DNA of 64,000 nt, from assembly GCF_013346665.1 (NCBI RefSeq), contig NZ_JABVBB010000034.1:310001-374000 (forward strand). Reading direction: 5' to 3'. The position numbers and the translations under genes were made by a program. The stretch is from Sulfitobacter maritimus. GTDB taxonomy: Bacteria; Pseudomonadota; Alphaproteobacteria; Rhodobacterales; Rhodobacteraceae. Under the pieces are notes generated by a model, which saw nothing but the letters and a program-made list of their open reading frames with translations, searched no databases and was not told the origin of the DNA. Shown in pieces: positions 53,013 through 63,038 of this stretch (positions are counted from its first letter, which is position 1; every line of letters starts with the position of its first letter).

Positions 53013-53588
53013 ATGCCCAAAGTCGGAATGGAACCCATTCGCCGCTCTGCGCTGGTCAAAGCTACCATTGCCGAGATCGGTGAGGCACAGTCGCTTGATG
53101 TGACCGTGAGCCAGATCGCCAAGCGGGCAGGCATGTCGAGCGCATTGGCGCATCACTATTTCGGGGGCAAAAACCAGATCTTCCGCGCCGCGATGCGCCA
53201 TATTCTTGCGGAGTATGCCGCCGAGGTGCGGCAGCGGTTGGCCACGGCCCGCACGCCCCATGACCGGGTGGCGGCGATCATCGTGGCCAGCTTTGACGAC
53301 ACCGGTTTTCACCCCGGCACGGTCAGCGCGTGGATGACGCTCTATGCCGGCGCGCGGACCAATCCCGAAACGCGGCGGTTGCTGACGGTGTATCAGCGGC
53401 GGCTGCGCTCTAACCTCACCCATGCGCTGCGTCCGATCAGCCCCCAGCCCGAGGGCGATGCGGACACTTTGGCCGCGCTGATTGACGGGCTCTACCTGCG
53501 TGCCGCGCTGTCCGACAATGTCAGCGCTGCCGAGGCTATGACCCGCGCGCTCTATACGCTCGACCTGCTGCTGAAAGCGGGCCGTTAA
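53013..53588 (+). CDS. betI: transcriptional repressor BetI (TetR family)
   Basis: A 191-residue choline-sensing repressor. The TetR-type helix-turn-helix lies at about 10-55 ([14 protein letters not shown], then [22 protein letters not shown]). The C-terminal ligand domain includes the [22 protein letters not shown] segment typical of BetI. It is the first gene of betI-betB-betA. The palindrome upstream is the likely operator. Confidence 0.94.
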   Translation: MPKVGMEPIRRSALVKATIAEIGEAQSLDVTVSQIAKRAGMSSALAHHYFGGKNQIFRAAMRHILAEYAAEVRQRLATARTPHDRVAAIIVASFDDTGFHPGTVSAWMTLYAGARTNPETRRLLTVYQRRLRSNLTHALRPISPQPEGDADTLAALIDGLYLRAALSDNVSAAEAMTRALYTLDLLLKAGR

Positions 53589-53658
53589 ATACGGCGGTGA
53601 CGGGCGTGCCGCGCCCTCCGCCCAGAAATCCGTCGCCCCAGGCAAGAAAGTATCTTTG

Positions 53659-55116
53659 ATGTCCTATGATCCCCAGCCCCAAGCCAGCCACTTTATTGAC
53701 GGCGCTTATGTCGAAGACACCGCCGGCACGCCGATCCCAGTGATCTATCCCGCCACGGGCGAGAAGATCGCCACGGTCTATGCCGCCACGCCCGCGATCG
53801 TCGAGCAGGCCATCACCTCGGCCCGCAAGGCGCAAGCTGCGTGGGCCGCAATGACCGGCACTGAGCGGGGCCGTGTGCTGCGCCGTGCCGCCGACATGAT
53901 CCGCGCGCGTAACCACGATCTTTCGGTGCTTGAGACCTATGACACCGGCAAACCCTATCAGGAAACCTCCGTCGCGGATGCCACCAGCGGGGCGGATGCG
54001 CTGGAATATTTCGGCGGTCTGGCGGGTAGTCTGACGGGTGAGCATATCCAACTGGGCGAAGACTGGGTCTATACCCGCCGGGAGGCGCTTGGCCTTTGCG
54101 TCGGCATTGGCGCGTGGAATTACCCCACACAGATCGCCTGCTGGAAGGCCGCGCCTGCGCTGGCTTGCGGTAACGCGATGATCTTCAAACCGTCCGAGAC
54201 CACGCCGCTCTGCGCGTTGAAAGTGGCGGAAATTCTCGTTGAGGCCGGGCTGCCCGCGGGGCTGTTCAACGTGGTGCAGGGCATGGGCGAAGTGGGCCAG
54301 TCGCTGGTGACTGATCCGCGTGTTGATAAGGTCTCGCTCACTGGCTCTGTGCCGACGGGTCGCAAGGTCTATGCGGCGGCGGCCGAGGGCATCAAACACG
54401 TAACGATGGAACTGGGCGGCAAGTCTCCCATGATCGTTTTTGAGGATGCCGACATCGACAACGCAGTCAGCGGCGCGATCTTGGGCAACTTTTACAGCTC
54501 CGGTCAAATCTGCTCGAACGGCACGCGGGTTTTTGTGCACCGCGACATCAAGGAAGCGTTTCTGGCGCGGCTGGCTGAACGGCTGGAGAAGGCCGTGGTC
54601 GGCGACCCGATGGACGCAGACACCAGCTTTGGCCCGATGGTCAGCGAGCGCCAGATGCAGATTGCGCTGGACTATGTGGCCAAGGGCGAGGCCGAAGGTG
54701 CGCGGCTGGTCTATGGCGGCAAGCGGATTGAGCGGGATGGCTTTTACATGCAGCCCACGGTTTTTGCCGATGTCAAAGATAACATGGTGATCGCCCGCGA
54801 AGAGATTTTTGGCCCTGTCATGGCGGTCTTAGATTTCGCGGATGAGGCCGAGGTCATGGCCCGCGCCAACGAGACTGAGTTTGGACTTGCTGCGGGTGTC
54901 TTTACCAATGACCTGAGCCGCGCACACCGTGTGGCGGCCGCTTTTGAGGCAGGCACCTGCTACATCAACACCTATAACGACGCTCCGGTCGAAGCGCCCT
55001 TTGGCGGGATGAAGAACTCCGGCGTCGGGCGCGAGAACTCCAAGGCGGCGATTGAGCACTATAGCCAGTTGAAGTCTGTCTATGTGCGCATGGGCGATGT
55101 CGAAGCGCCTTTTTAA
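53659..55116 (+). CDS. betB: betaine aldehyde dehydrogenase
   Basis: A 485-residue NAD(P)-dependent aldehyde dehydrogenase that oxidises betaine aldehyde to glycine betaine. The catalytic Glu251 (MELGGKSP) and Cys285 (GQICSNGTR) sit one residue from the E. coli BetB positions, and the C-terminus [21 protein letters not shown] matches BetB. The osmoprotectant may also feed catabolism in marine Roseobacters. It follows betI after 70 bases. Confidence 0.96.
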   Translation: MSYDPQPQASHFIDGAYVEDTAGTPIPVIYPATGEKIATVYAATPAIVEQAITSARKAQAAWAAMTGTERGRVLRRAADMIRARNHDLSVLETYDTGKPYQETSVADATSGADALEYFGGLAGSLTGEHIQLGEDWVYTRREALGLCVGIGAWNYPTQIACWKAAPALACGNAMIFKPSETTPLCALKVAEILVEAGLPAGLFNVVQGMGEVGQSLVTDPRVDKVSLTGSVPTGRKVYAAAAEGIKHVTMELGGKSPMIVFEDADIDNAVSGAILGNFYSSGQICSNGTRVFVHRDIKEAFLARLAERLEKAVVGDPMDADTSFGPMVSERQMQIALDYVAKGEAEGARLVYGGKRIERDGFYMQPTVFADVKDNMVIAREEIFGPVMAVLDFADEAEVMARANETEFGLAAGVFTNDLSRAHRVAAAFEAGTCYINTYNDAPVEAPFGGMKNSGVGRENSKAAIEHYSQLKSVYVRMGDVEAPF

Positions 55117-55134
55117 AGGGTGCGAAATTGCTGA

Positions 55135-55247
55135 GAGGTGCTTGAGGGATCACTTTGATCCTCAAGTCACCTCGACAAGTTTGGGGAGCGATTCCCCACC
55201 GCCTCAAGGACAAGCCGCGCATACGCGCGGTGCTGCGCATCCTTGAC
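55135..55247 (+). promoter_or_regulatory. hairpin-rich betB-betA intercistronic region
   Basis: Three inverted repeats: a long one at 55135-55173 (GAGGTG, CTTGAGG/CCTCAAG, CACCTC), GGGGA/TCCCC at about 55183-55197, and TCAAGGA/TCCTTGA enclosing CCGCGC/GCGCGG at about 55204-55247. They lack T-runs, so processing or differential stability of bet mRNA seems more likely than termination. Confidence 0.6.
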
Positions 55248-55276
55248 CCAGTGCGGAATCACGGAAGGTGAAGAAA

Positions 55277-56935
55277 ATGGAAGCTGAATTTGTCATCGTC
55301 GGCGCGGGCTCTGCGGGCTGCGCCATGGCCTACCGTTTGGCCGAGGCGGGCCGTAAGGTGATTGTCATCGAACATGGCGGCAGCGATGCGGGGCCGTTCA
55401 TCCAGATGCCCGCCGCGCTCAGCTACCCCATGAATATGCCGCGCTATGACTGGGGCTATAAATCCGAGCCGGAGCCCCATCTGAACGGGCGGCAGCTGGT
55501 CTGCCCGCGTGGCAAGGTGATCGGCGGCTCGTCTTCGATCAACGGGATGGTCTATGTGCGCGGCCACGCCAAGGATTTCGATCATTGGGAAGAAAGCGGT
55601 GCGCAGGGCTGGGGCTATGCGGATGTGCTGCCCTATTACAAACGTATGGAAACTTGGCACGAGAACGGCCACGGCGGCGATCCGGCCTGGCGCGGCAAGG
55701 ATGGCCCGCTGCATGTGAGCCGGGGGCCGCGCGCCAACCCGCTGTTTGACGCCTTTGTGCAGGCGGGCGCGCAGGCGGGCTATCAGGTGACCGAGGATTA
55801 CAACGGCGAGAAGCAAGAGGGCTTTGGCCCGATGGAGCAGACCGTCTGGAACGGGCGGCGCTGGTCGGCGGCGAATGCCTATCTGCGGCCTGCGCAGAAG
55901 ACGGGCAATGTGACGCTGATCCGTGCGCTGGCGCAGCGTGTGGTGATTGAGGACGGACGTGCCGTGGGCGTCGAGGTCAAGCGCGGCAGTGCGACCGAGA
56001 TCATCCGTGCCACGCGTGAGGTCGTACTGGCCGCGTCCTCGATTAACTCGCCGAAACTGCTGATGCTGTCGGGCATTGGCCCGGCGGCGCATCTGGCGGA
56101 ACATGGCATCGAGGTTGTGGCCGACCGGCCCGGCGTGGGGCAGAACTTGCAAGACCATCTGGAGCTTTATATCCAAATGGCATCGAGCCAGCCGATCACG
56201 CTCTATAAACATTGGAACCTGCTGTCGAAGGCGGTGATTGGCGCGCAGTGGCTCTTTACCAAGACCGGCATGGGCGCATCGAACCAGTTTGAATCCGCGG
56301 CCTTCATCCGCTCGAAGCCCGGCGTGGAATACCCTGATATTCAATACCATTTCCTGCCGATCGCCGTGCGCTATGACGGGCAGGCAGCGGCCGAGGGGCA
56401 TGGGTTTCAGGCGCATACGGGGCCGATGCGCTCCAAGTCGCGCGGCGACGTTACTCTGCGTTCGGCAGACCCGGCGGATGCGCCGAAGATACGGTTTAAC
56501 TACATGTCGCACCCCGATGATTGGGAAGAGTTCCGCACCTGTATCCGTCTGACGCGTGAGATCTTTGCGCAGGAGGCGTTCAAGCCGTTTGTGAAGCATG
56601 AGATTCAGCCCGGTGAAGCTCTGCAATCGGATGCGGAGCTTGACGGTTTCATCGCTGAACATGCGGAAAGCGCCTATCATCCCTGTGGCACCTGCCGCAT
56701 GGGAGCGGCGGATGACCGTCACGCTGTGGTCGATCCGCAGGCGCGGGTGATCGGGGTCGAGGGGCTGCGCGTGGCCGACAGTTCGATTTTCCCGCGCATC
56801 ACCAATGGTAACCTGAATGCGCCGTCGATCATGGTGGGGGAGAAGGTCTCGGACCTGCTTCTGGGCCGCGATCCGCTACCGCGTGCGAACGATGAGCCTT
56901 GGGTGCATCCCAACTGGCAGGTGGCACAGCGATAG
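55277..56935 (+). CDS. betA: choline dehydrogenase
   Basis: A 552-residue FAD-dependent GMC oxidoreductase that oxidises choline to betaine aldehyde. The FAD-binding GAGSAGC (about 8-14), [22 protein letters not shown] (about 80-101) and the C-terminal [10 protein letters not shown] with the active histidine are typical. The ATG at 55277 (with GGAAGG eight bases upstream) was preferred over a GTG three codons earlier. Confidence 0.95.
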   Translation: MEAEFVIVGAGSAGCAMAYRLAEAGRKVIVIEHGGSDAGPFIQMPAALSYPMNMPRYDWGYKSEPEPHLNGRQLVCPRGKVIGGSSSINGMVYVRGHAKDFDHWEESGAQGWGYADVLPYYKRMETWHENGHGGDPAWRGKDGPLHVSRGPRANPLFDAFVQAGAQAGYQVTEDYNGEKQEGFGPMEQTVWNGRRWSAANAYLRPAQKTGNVTLIRALAQRVVIEDGRAVGVEVKRGSATEIIRATREVVLAASSINSPKLLMLSGIGPAAHLAEHGIEVVADRPGVGQNLQDHLELYIQMASSQPITLYKHWNLLSKAVIGAQWLFTKTGMGASNQFESAAFIRSKPGVEYPDIQYHFLPIAVRYDGQAAAEGHGFQAHTGPMRSKSRGDVTLRSADPADAPKIRFNYMSHPDDWEEFRTCIRLTREIFAQEAFKPFVKHEIQPGEALQSDAELDGFIAEHAESAYHPCGTCRMGAADDRHAVVDPQARVIGVEGLRVADSSIFPRITNGNLNAPSIMVGEKVSDLLLGRDPLPRANDEPWVHPNWQVAQR

Positions 56936-56996
56936 GTATTAACCTCTCTTAATTTACCAGCTTGCGGGCGGCGGGGCGGGGCGTCATACCGGCCCC

Positions 56997-57665
56997 ATGT
57001 TAAGAATTTGTTCACTTTTCACCCTCATTCTGACGCTGTCTTTCGGGGCGGCGTCAGCGCAGGGCATTCGCGGTGCCGTACGTGTCATTGATGGCGACAC
57101 GTTTGACGTAGACGGCACGCGCATCCGCCTGCATGGCATCGACGCTTTGGAAGCGGCGCAGACCTGTGAGACTGAGGGCGGTCAACCCTGGGCCTGTGGT
57201 GATTGGACCACACGGCAGGTGCGCGAGCGCTTTCAGGGTGCGCAAACGCGCTGCGAAGCGCTGGATCAGGACCGCTATGGCCGTATCGTAGCGCGCTGTT
57301 TTGTCGGCGGCGCAGACGTCGGGCAGCAGTTGGTGCAAGAGGGGCTGGCTTTTGCCTATCGAAAGTATTCGATGGACTATGACCTTGATGAAAAAGCCGC
57401 CTACGTCGCCGAGCGCGGAATCCATGGGTTCAAGACCATTTCTCCCGCCCGGTACCGCGTGACACGGCGCAGCGGAACTGCCTCGCAACAGGCCAGCAAC
57501 GGTTGTGATATCAAAGGCAATATCAGCGCCAAAGGCACACGCATCTATCACATGCCGGGGCAGGCATTTTATGACAAAACCCGGATCAACGCAAAGAACG
57601 GTGAGCGCTGGTTCTGCTCCGAAGCCGAGGCACGTGGGGCGGGCTGGCGACCTGCGAAACGCTGA
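56997..57665 (+). CDS. secreted thermonuclease-like protein with C-terminal 'IKGNIS' domain
   Basis: A 222-residue exported protein: signal peptide (about 1-21), then an SNase-like fold (about 24-145) with VIDGDTFDVDG, RLHGIDA and DRYGRIVARC. A conserved C-terminal region follows (about 165-222, GCDIKGNISAKGTRIYHMPGQ, then WFCSEAEARGAGWRPAKR). The same C-terminal piece occurs in other envelope proteins. Nuclease activity is likely but not assured. It converges tail-to-tail with the ScfR gene. Confidence 0.85.
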   Translation: MLRICSLFTLILTLSFGAASAQGIRGAVRVIDGDTFDVDGTRIRLHGIDALEAAQTCETEGGQPWACGDWTTRQVRERFQGAQTRCEALDQDRYGRIVARCFVGGADVGQQLVQEGLAFAYRKYSMDYDLDEKAAYVAERGIHGFKTISPARYRVTRRSGTASQQASNGCDIKGNISAKGTRIYHMPGQAFYDKTRINAKNGERWFCSEAEARGAGWRPAKR

Positions 57666-59066
57666 TTATTCCACCCGATAGGGCAGAACATCCCGCTGAT
57701 GCGGGTCCACCACCAATTGCCGCTCAAGCGGCGGGACCGAGCGTTGATGACAATCCTTCCGCTCGCAAATACGGCACGAAATCCCAATCGGTTCAAAGGC
57801 ATCGCTGCGGCTGACATCCATCCCGTCCGCATAGACCAGCGCCGGGGCGTGGCGAACCTCGCATCCGAGAGAGATCGCATAACGCCGCACCGGCGCACCA
57901 AAGCGTCCTGCCGGTTTGGAAATGTCTCGCGCCAGGCTAATATAGCGCACACCGTCCGGCGTTTCGGCCAACTGGCGCAGAAAACGACCCGGCGTTTCAA
58001 AGGCGCGGTGGACGTTCCAAAGCGGGCACGCACCGCCGAAACGGGCAAATTGCAACCGCGTCGCCGAATGGCGTTTGGTGATCGTGCCAGCCTGATCGAC
58101 CCGCACAAAGAAAAACGGGATGCCTTTAGCGCCAGGGCGTTGCAGGGTCGAAAGCCGGTGCGCCACCTGCTCAATCGAAGCGCCAAAGCGGGTGGCCAGG
58201 ACCTCCAGATCATGGCGGCAAGCGCGGGCTTGTTCTAAAAACCGCTCATAAGGTAACAGCGCGGCGCCCGCAAAATAATTGGCCAACCCAATCTTGGCGA
58301 TGTCACGCGCCGCAGGGCTGTGGAACCGCGCCAGATCAAGCGTGGCTTCGATCAACGCGTCTTGCCGCGTCAGGGCGATTTGAAGCAACAGTTGAAAGGT
58401 CTGGGTTTCCGGGGCGGCGCGGGCCGAGATATGCAAGGTTTTGCTTTCCGGATCAAAGTCCCGCAGCCGATCCATATCCTCAAAAACCACCTTAACGCCG
58501 CCGTTGGCAAGCGCCGCGACCGCAGCCACGCGGGTGTTCTCCGGCCCGCCCTCGCGGGTGGCGAAATGTTCGGCGGCGCGGTCAACTGCGTCAATGTAAT
58601 TGTCACAATAGTGAAAGAAATCACGCACTTCTTCCCAAGGCGACGGCATGGCGCGGGCATCTTCGCGGCCTAGCGCTTCGTCGAGCGAGGCAAGGCGCTC
58701 ATGCACCTGACGGTAGCTTTGATGCAGCGACAAAAACGCATGGGCCAACCCCGGCGCATTGGACGCGGTGAGCCGGATGTCCGCCATCGGGGGGATATTG
58801 CCCGCAAGGATCGGGTCGGCCAAGGCTTCGCGCAGATCGCTCACCAGACGTTCGCCATCGCCGCTCGACAGCTCGGTAACATCAAGCCCGAATTCAGACG
58901 CCAACGCCAGTACAACGGCGGTGCTGACCGGTCTATTGTTGTTCTCCATCTGGTTCAGATAGGGCAGGGAGACGCCAAGCCGGGCTGCGAAATCTTTCTG
59001 CGTAAGCCCCGCGCGGGTGCGCGTCTCGCGCAGTTTCACGCCCGCGTAGAGTTTCTGTATGGCCAT
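57666..59066 (-). CDS. pccR: short-chain fatty acyl-CoA regulator (ScfR), PccR-like
   Basis: A 466-residue regulator. An XRE-type helix-turn-helix (about 10-62) is followed by an IrrE/ImmA-like middle region and a C-terminal ScfR domain ending in a conserved Cys cluster (ISCRICERKDCHQRSVPPLER). In R. sphaeroides the family member PccR activates propionyl-CoA carboxylase and binds TTTGCAAA-type sites. Here the divergently located pccB and TTTGCAAA-like repeats at both promoters support the PccR call. The start at 59066 (MAIQKLYAGVKLRETRTRAG) was chosen over an upstream frame extension through the operator. Confidence 0.85.
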   Translation of the reverse strand: MAIQKLYAGVKLRETRTRAGLTQKDFAARLGVSLPYLNQMENNNRPVSTAVVLALASEFGLDVTELSSGDGERLVSDLREALADPILAGNIPPMADIRLTASNAPGLAHAFLSLHQSYRQVHERLASLDEALGREDARAMPSPWEEVRDFFHYCDNYIDAVDRAAEHFATREGGPENTRVAAVAALANGGVKVVFEDMDRLRDFDPESKTLHISARAAPETQTFQLLLQIALTRQDALIEATLDLARFHSPAARDIAKIGLANYFAGAALLPYERFLEQARACRHDLEVLATRFGASIEQVAHRLSTLQRPGAKGIPFFFVRVDQAGTITKRHSATRLQFARFGGACPLWNVHRAFETPGRFLRQLAETPDGVRYISLARDISKPAGRFGAPVRRYAISLGCEVRHAPALVYADGMDVSRSDAFEPIGISCRICERKDCHQRSVPPLERQLVVDPHQRDVLPYRVE

Positions 59067-59074
59067 GAAGCGCC

Positions 59075-59120
59075 TTTGCAGTTTTGCAATTTGCCTAAGG
59101 GTATCTTTGCAAACTGCAAG
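59075..59120 (-). promoter_or_regulatory. PccR-like operator at its own promoter
   Basis: Repeats of the TTTGCAAA type: TTTGCAG-TTTTGCAAT (59075-59090) and TTTGCAAA-CTGCAAG (59106-59120), just upstream of the regulator start. Autoregulation is inferred. Confidence 0.65.
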
Positions 59121-59152
59121 TCGCAAGGTGGCGCGGCATGGTTAAGGCACGG

Positions 59153-60367
59153 TTAAAGCCCCAAGACTTTCTCGCGGTGGATCACCAGCCAAATCGACGC
59201 CACCGAAGCCACAGCGGTTAGCAACATCAGCCACAGCAGCGGGTAGGCGCCCGTTTCAGGCGTCAGCAACGCCCCCGCCAGCGCGCTTAGTGCGGCACCG
59301 CCCACGATCATAATTGCCCCGCCAAGACCGGATGCCGTCCCGGCAAGATGTGGTCGCACCGAAAGCATACCAGCGGTTGCGTTCGGAATGCATAGCCCAT
59401 TGCCCAGACCGACAAAGGTCATCAACCCGAAAAAACTCAGCGGCGTGCCATAACCCGCCAGAAAGATCAGCAGTGACAAGGCACCGCCCACTGCATTGGC
59501 GATACACCCCCAAAGCACAAGGGCGTTCACACCAAAGCGCGTCGCGGTCCGGGCGGTGATAAAGTTGCCGAGAAAATAGCCGACCGCAGGCGCTCCGAAA
59601 TAAAGCCCCAGCACCGCAGGTTCCATGTCAAAGACCACGGTGCCAACAAAGGGCGCGCCACCGAGATAGGCAAAAAACGCGCCCGAACAGAAGCCTGTGG
59701 CGAGCGCATAGCCCCAAAAACGCGGCGAGCGCAGCAACTCGGGGTATTCACCAAACTGCTGCATAAGGCTTTTGCCGCTGGCGCGAGCCGTCTCGCCAAG
59801 GTCGGCCCAGGTCGCCCAGAACACCAGTGCGCCGACGATCAGCATTGCCCAAAAAGATGCCTGCCATCCAATAGCCTGTTCTAGCAGCCCGCCGAGCGCA
59901 GGGCTGATCATCGGCACCAGCGCCATGCCCATCGTGACATAGCCAATCATTGAGGCGGATTGGTCTTGGGTATAAAGATCCCGGATCACTGCACGGCTCA
60001 ACACCATTCCGGTCGCAATCACAGCCTGAGCCATGCGGAACACAAGGAATACAGCGATATTCGGCGCCAAGAGGCAGCCCAAGGTCGCGGCCATAAACAA
60101 GCCGAGCCCCCAGAGCAAAACTTTCCGCCGACCCAGATTGTCCGAAATCGGACCGATGAAGATTTGCAAAATTCCGCTGAAAAACAGGTAAAGCGGCACT
60201 GAAAGCTGCATCACAGCGTAGTCTGTGCCGAAATGGACGGCCATCTGTGGCAGGCTCGGCAGGAACACGTTCATGACCATAGCCGACAGCCCAGCAAGCA
60301 GGATCAGCGTCGAAATATGGGGCGGGGTGGTTCGGTCCAAATACCGGACAAGAGGTAGGTCGCTCAT
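59153..60367 (-). CDS. Bcr/CflA-type MFS multidrug efflux transporter
   Basis: A 404-residue major facilitator with twelve hydrophobic segments. MVMNVFLPSLPQMAVHFGT in helix 1, GPISDNLGRRKVLLWGLGLF in the first cytoplasmic loop and the conserved AVIRDLYTQDQSASMIGYVTMGMALVPMISP stretch match the Bcr/CflA drug-resistance subfamily. Substrate unknown. It is divergent from pccB. Confidence 0.9.
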   Translation of the reverse strand: MSDLPLVRYLDRTTPPHISTLILLAGLSAMVMNVFLPSLPQMAVHFGTDYAVMQLSVPLYLFFSGILQIFIGPISDNLGRRKVLLWGLGLFMAATLGCLLAPNIAVFLVFRMAQAVIATGMVLSRAVIRDLYTQDQSASMIGYVTMGMALVPMISPALGGLLEQAIGWQASFWAMLIVGALVFWATWADLGETARASGKSLMQQFGEYPELLRSPRFWGYALATGFCSGAFFAYLGGAPFVGTVVFDMEPAVLGLYFGAPAVGYFLGNFITARTATRFGVNALVLWGCIANAVGGALSLLIFLAGYGTPLSFFGLMTFVGLGNGLCIPNATAGMLSVRPHLAGTASGLGGAIMIVGGAALSALAGALLTPETGAYPLLWLMLLTAVASVASIWLVIHREKVLGL

Positions 60368-60417
60368 GCATATGGAATTAAGCTGAGACTTACTTTATGT
60401 CCATTCTTTACATGTTA

Positions 60418-60473
60418 ATTTGCATATTTGCGATTTGCGCATGATGGACTGTAATTGTTTTGCAAATTTGCAA
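60418..60473 (+). promoter_or_regulatory. PccR-like operator upstream of pccB
   Basis: A TTTTGCAAA-TTTGCAA tandem site lies at 60458-60473, and three TTTGC or TTGCG steps at 8-base spacing precede it (about 60418-60440). The sites lie about 65-120 bases before the pccB start and match the TTTGCAAA motif known for PccR. Confidence 0.65.
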
Positions 60474-60536
60474 TATTGCCCTTTGGTTGCCCGCTGCGCT
60501 TCGGTAGGATGTGCGAAATCACAGCAGGGGTGCGTC

Positions 60537-62069
60537 ATGAAAGACATTCTCGAACAACTAGAGCAGCGTCGCGAAGCTGCGCGTATGGGCGGCGGACAGG
60601 CGCGGATCGACGCGCAACATGGCCGCGGCAAGCTGACCGCGCGCGAACGGGTCGATCTGCTTCTGGACGAAGGCTCATTCGAAGAGTTCGATATGTTCGT
60701 GACCCATCGCTGCACTGACTTCGGCATGGAAGATCAAAAACCTGCCGGAGATGGTGTGGTAACGGGCTGGGGGACGATCAACGGCCGCCTCGTCTATCTC
60801 TTTAGCCAAGATTTCACCGTCTTTGGCGGCTCCCTGTCCGAAACCCACGCGCAGAAAATCTGCAAGATCATGGATATGGCCATCCAAAACGGTGCGCCGG
60901 TCATCGGTATTAACGATTCCGGCGGCGCGCGCATTCAAGAGGGTGTCGCAAGCCTTGCGGGCTACGCCGAGGTTTTTCAGCGCAATATCGAAGCCTCTGG
61001 CGTGATCCCACAGATCAGTGTCATCATGGGTCCCTGCGCCGGCGGGGCGGTCTATTCCCCCGCAATGACCGATTTCATCTTCATGGTGAAAGACAGCTCC
61101 TACATGTTCGTCACCGGCCCCGACGTGGTGAAAACTGTCACCAACGAAGTCGTCACCGCCGAGGAACTGGGGGGCGCCACCACCCACACCCGCAAATCCT
61201 CCGTCGCCGACGCGGCCTTTGAAAACGATGTCGAAGCGCTCGCCGAAGTCCGCCGCCTTGTCGATCTGCTGCCTGCGAACAATCGCCAAAAACCCCCGGT
61301 GCGCCCGTTCTTTGACGATCCGAACCGCTTCGAACCCTCACTCGATACGCTGGTGCCCGCCAATGCAAACACACCCTATGATATGAAGGAATTGATCCTG
61401 AAACTGGGTGACGAGGGCGATTTTTACGAAATTCAGGCAGAATTTGCCAAAAACATCATCACCGGCTTCATCCGCATCGAAGGCCGCACTGTTGGCGTCG
61501 TCGCCAATCAGCCGATGGTGCTCGCGGGCTGCCTCGACATCGACAGCTCGCGCAAGGCTGCGCGCTTTGTGCGCTTCTGCGATGCCTTCGAGATCCCAAT
61601 TCTGACCTTGGTCGATGTGCCCGGCTTCTTGCCCGGCACCGGGCAAGAATTCGGCGGCGTGATCAAACATGGCGCGAAACTGCTTTTCGCCTATGGCGAG
61701 GCGACCGTGCCGATGGTCACCGTTATCACCCGCAAAGCTTACGGCGGCGCCTATGACGTGATGGCCTCCAAACACCTGCGCTCGGACTTTAACTACGCAT
61801 GGCCCACCGCCGAAGTGGCTGTGATGGGCGCCAAGGGCGCGACCGAGATCATCCACCGCAAAGATCTGAACGACCCCGAGAAAATCGCCAAACATACCAA
61901 GGATTACGAAGACCGATTCGCCAATCCCTTCGTGGCGGCAGAACGCGGGTTCATTGACGAGGTCATCCAGCCGCGCAGCACCCGCAAACGGGTCGCTCGC
62001 GCCTTTGCCTCTCTGCGCAACAAAAAAGTGCAGACCCCGTGGAAGAAGCACGACAACATACCTTTGTGA
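60537..62069 (+). CDS. pccB: propionyl-CoA carboxylase beta subunit (carboxyltransferase)
   Basis: A 510-residue carboxyltransferase subunit that transfers the carboxyl group from biotin to propionyl-CoA, giving methylmalonyl-CoA. GGRARIDAQH-like start ([21 protein letters not shown]), [13 protein letters not shown], and [37 protein letters not shown] define PccB. The start at 60537 yields the canonical 510 residues; upstream in-frame ATGs fall inside the operator. pccA is expected downstream, beyond this window. Confidence 0.96.
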   Translation: MKDILEQLEQRREAARMGGGQARIDAQHGRGKLTARERVDLLLDEGSFEEFDMFVTHRCTDFGMEDQKPAGDGVVTGWGTINGRLVYLFSQDFTVFGGSLSETHAQKICKIMDMAIQNGAPVIGINDSGGARIQEGVASLAGYAEVFQRNIEASGVIPQISVIMGPCAGGAVYSPAMTDFIFMVKDSSYMFVTGPDVVKTVTNEVVTAEELGGATTHTRKSSVADAAFENDVEALAEVRRLVDLLPANNRQKPPVRPFFDDPNRFEPSLDTLVPANANTPYDMKELILKLGDEGDFYEIQAEFAKNIITGFIRIEGRTVGVVANQPMVLAGCLDIDSSRKAARFVRFCDAFEIPILTLVDVPGFLPGTGQEFGGVIKHGAKLLFAYGEATVPMVTVITRKAYGGAYDVMASKHLRSDFNYAWPTAEVAVMGAKGATEIIHRKDLNDPEKIAKHTKDYEDRFANPFVAAERGFIDEVIQPRSTRKRVARAFASLRNKKVQTPWKKHDNIPL

Positions 62070-62174
62070 GCGCCCCCATGGTCCTTCATCCTTTTTCAAA
62101 TACCGATCCCACCGAGGCCGCTTGCGGAACCCTCGGCGGGCTGGGCGGTTTTCCCTGCGAAGGAGGATCATCTC

Positions 62175-62429
62175 ATGCCCAATTCATCGATCAAGGACGA
62201 AGAGACCTACAAATCCCTGCGCGAGGACGGGGCGAGCAAGGAGAAAGCCGCTCGGATCGCCAATGCGCAGGCCAACGACAGCCAGCACCCCAGCAAGAAG
62301 GGAGGCAAACAGCCGCCCTACGAGGATTGGACCAAGGACGAGCTCTACGACCGGGCGCAGGAGCTTGGGATCGAAGGGCGCTCGGATATGGACAAGGACG
62401 CGCTGATCGACGCTCTGCGCAACCATTAA
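62175..62429 (+). CDS. small protein with C-terminal Rho-N-like/DUF7218 fold
   Basis: An 84-residue protein. The first half (SSIKDEETYKSLREDGASKEKAARIANAQAN) and the second half (WTKDELYDRAQELGIEGRSDMDKDALIDALRNH) resemble a DUF7218 protein with a Rho-termination-factor N-terminal-type SAP helix pair. AAGGAGGATC precedes the ATG. The function is unknown; nucleic-acid binding is possible. Confidence 0.8.
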   Translation: MPNSSIKDEETYKSLREDGASKEKAARIANAQANDSQHPSKKGGKQPPYEDWTKDELYDRAQELGIEGRSDMDKDALIDALRNH

Positions 62430-62431
62430 CG

Positions 62432-62824
62432 CGGTTCGCAGGATGGTTTGTAGCAGGGGCGTTGGGGCTTGGGCTCGCGTCACCTGCCACTGCCTTTGAC
62501 GTGCCATCGGGCCAACAGATCACCTTACAAGAGGTGCTGGTCGAAGACCTGGGCGGCGAGACCTGGCTGCGCTTTCGCTTTGTCGCGCCACAGATTGCCG
62601 AGGGGCCGGACGCAATCGCCTATGACCTCGCCGCACCGGATATGGAGTATCTGTGTCACGCCGTAGCGCTGCCCTATATGGTCGAACATGCGTTGACGGG
62701 CCAAATGATCGTTGTGTCTTTGGCTGACCGCGTTGTCGAATTTGGGTCTGCCGATCCCGATGCAACCCAGTTTTTCGAAGCCTTCCGTCCCAAAGATGGC
62801 GTCTGCATCTGGGAGGGTTTGTGA
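62432..62824 (+). CDS. DUF6497-like exported protein, start unresolved
   Basis: The in-frame sequence from about 62426 reads LTRFAGWFVAGALGLGLASPATA, a good signal peptide, followed by FDVPSGQQITLQEVLVEDLGGETW and a compact domain to GVCIWEGL. It resembles a small Rhodobacterales family found near pccB. No ATG, GTG or TTG lies at a sensible place in this frame: the first is a TTG at 62462, which would cut the signal peptide. An ATG at 62443 preceded by CGCAGGA is one frame off. The start may be unusual, lost, or hidden by a one-base indel. Confidence 0.5.
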   Translation, partial: RFAGWFVAGALGLGLASPATAFDVPSGQQITLQEVLVEDLGGETWLRFRFVAPQIAEGPDAIAYDLAAPDMEYLCHAVALPYMVEHALTGQMIVVSLADRVVEFGSADPDATQFFEAFRPKDGVCIWEGL

Positions 62825-62944
62825 TGAGACCACAATATCTTGCGGATTTCCGCCGGTCGTCCTTTTCGAATGAGGCTTTGGAGTCACAGGCGGGTCGATT
62901 GCGCTTGCAACCATATCCATTGCCATGTGAATCGCTTAAGATGC

Positions 62945-62974
62945 GGGTAAGGAATACCGACGTATCCCTTACCC
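62945..62974. repeat. strong inverted repeat before the small lipoprotein gene
   Basis: GGGTAAGGAATAC/GTATCCCTTACCC with loop CGAC (one mismatch in 13 pairs). No T-run follows. It may be a processing or termination signal between the DUF6497-like gene and the lipoprotein gene. Confidence 0.55.
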
Positions 62975-63038
62975 CAGAACCAGGGCCTGCATGGCATGCC
63001 GCCATGCCGGGTTCCATTAACACAGACAGGAGATTTAC

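Noticed and set aside
55259-56722. A 487-codon minus-strand frame opposite betA
   Set aside because: It has no recognisable domain and an Arg/His-rich antisense composition. betA on the plus strand is unambiguous.
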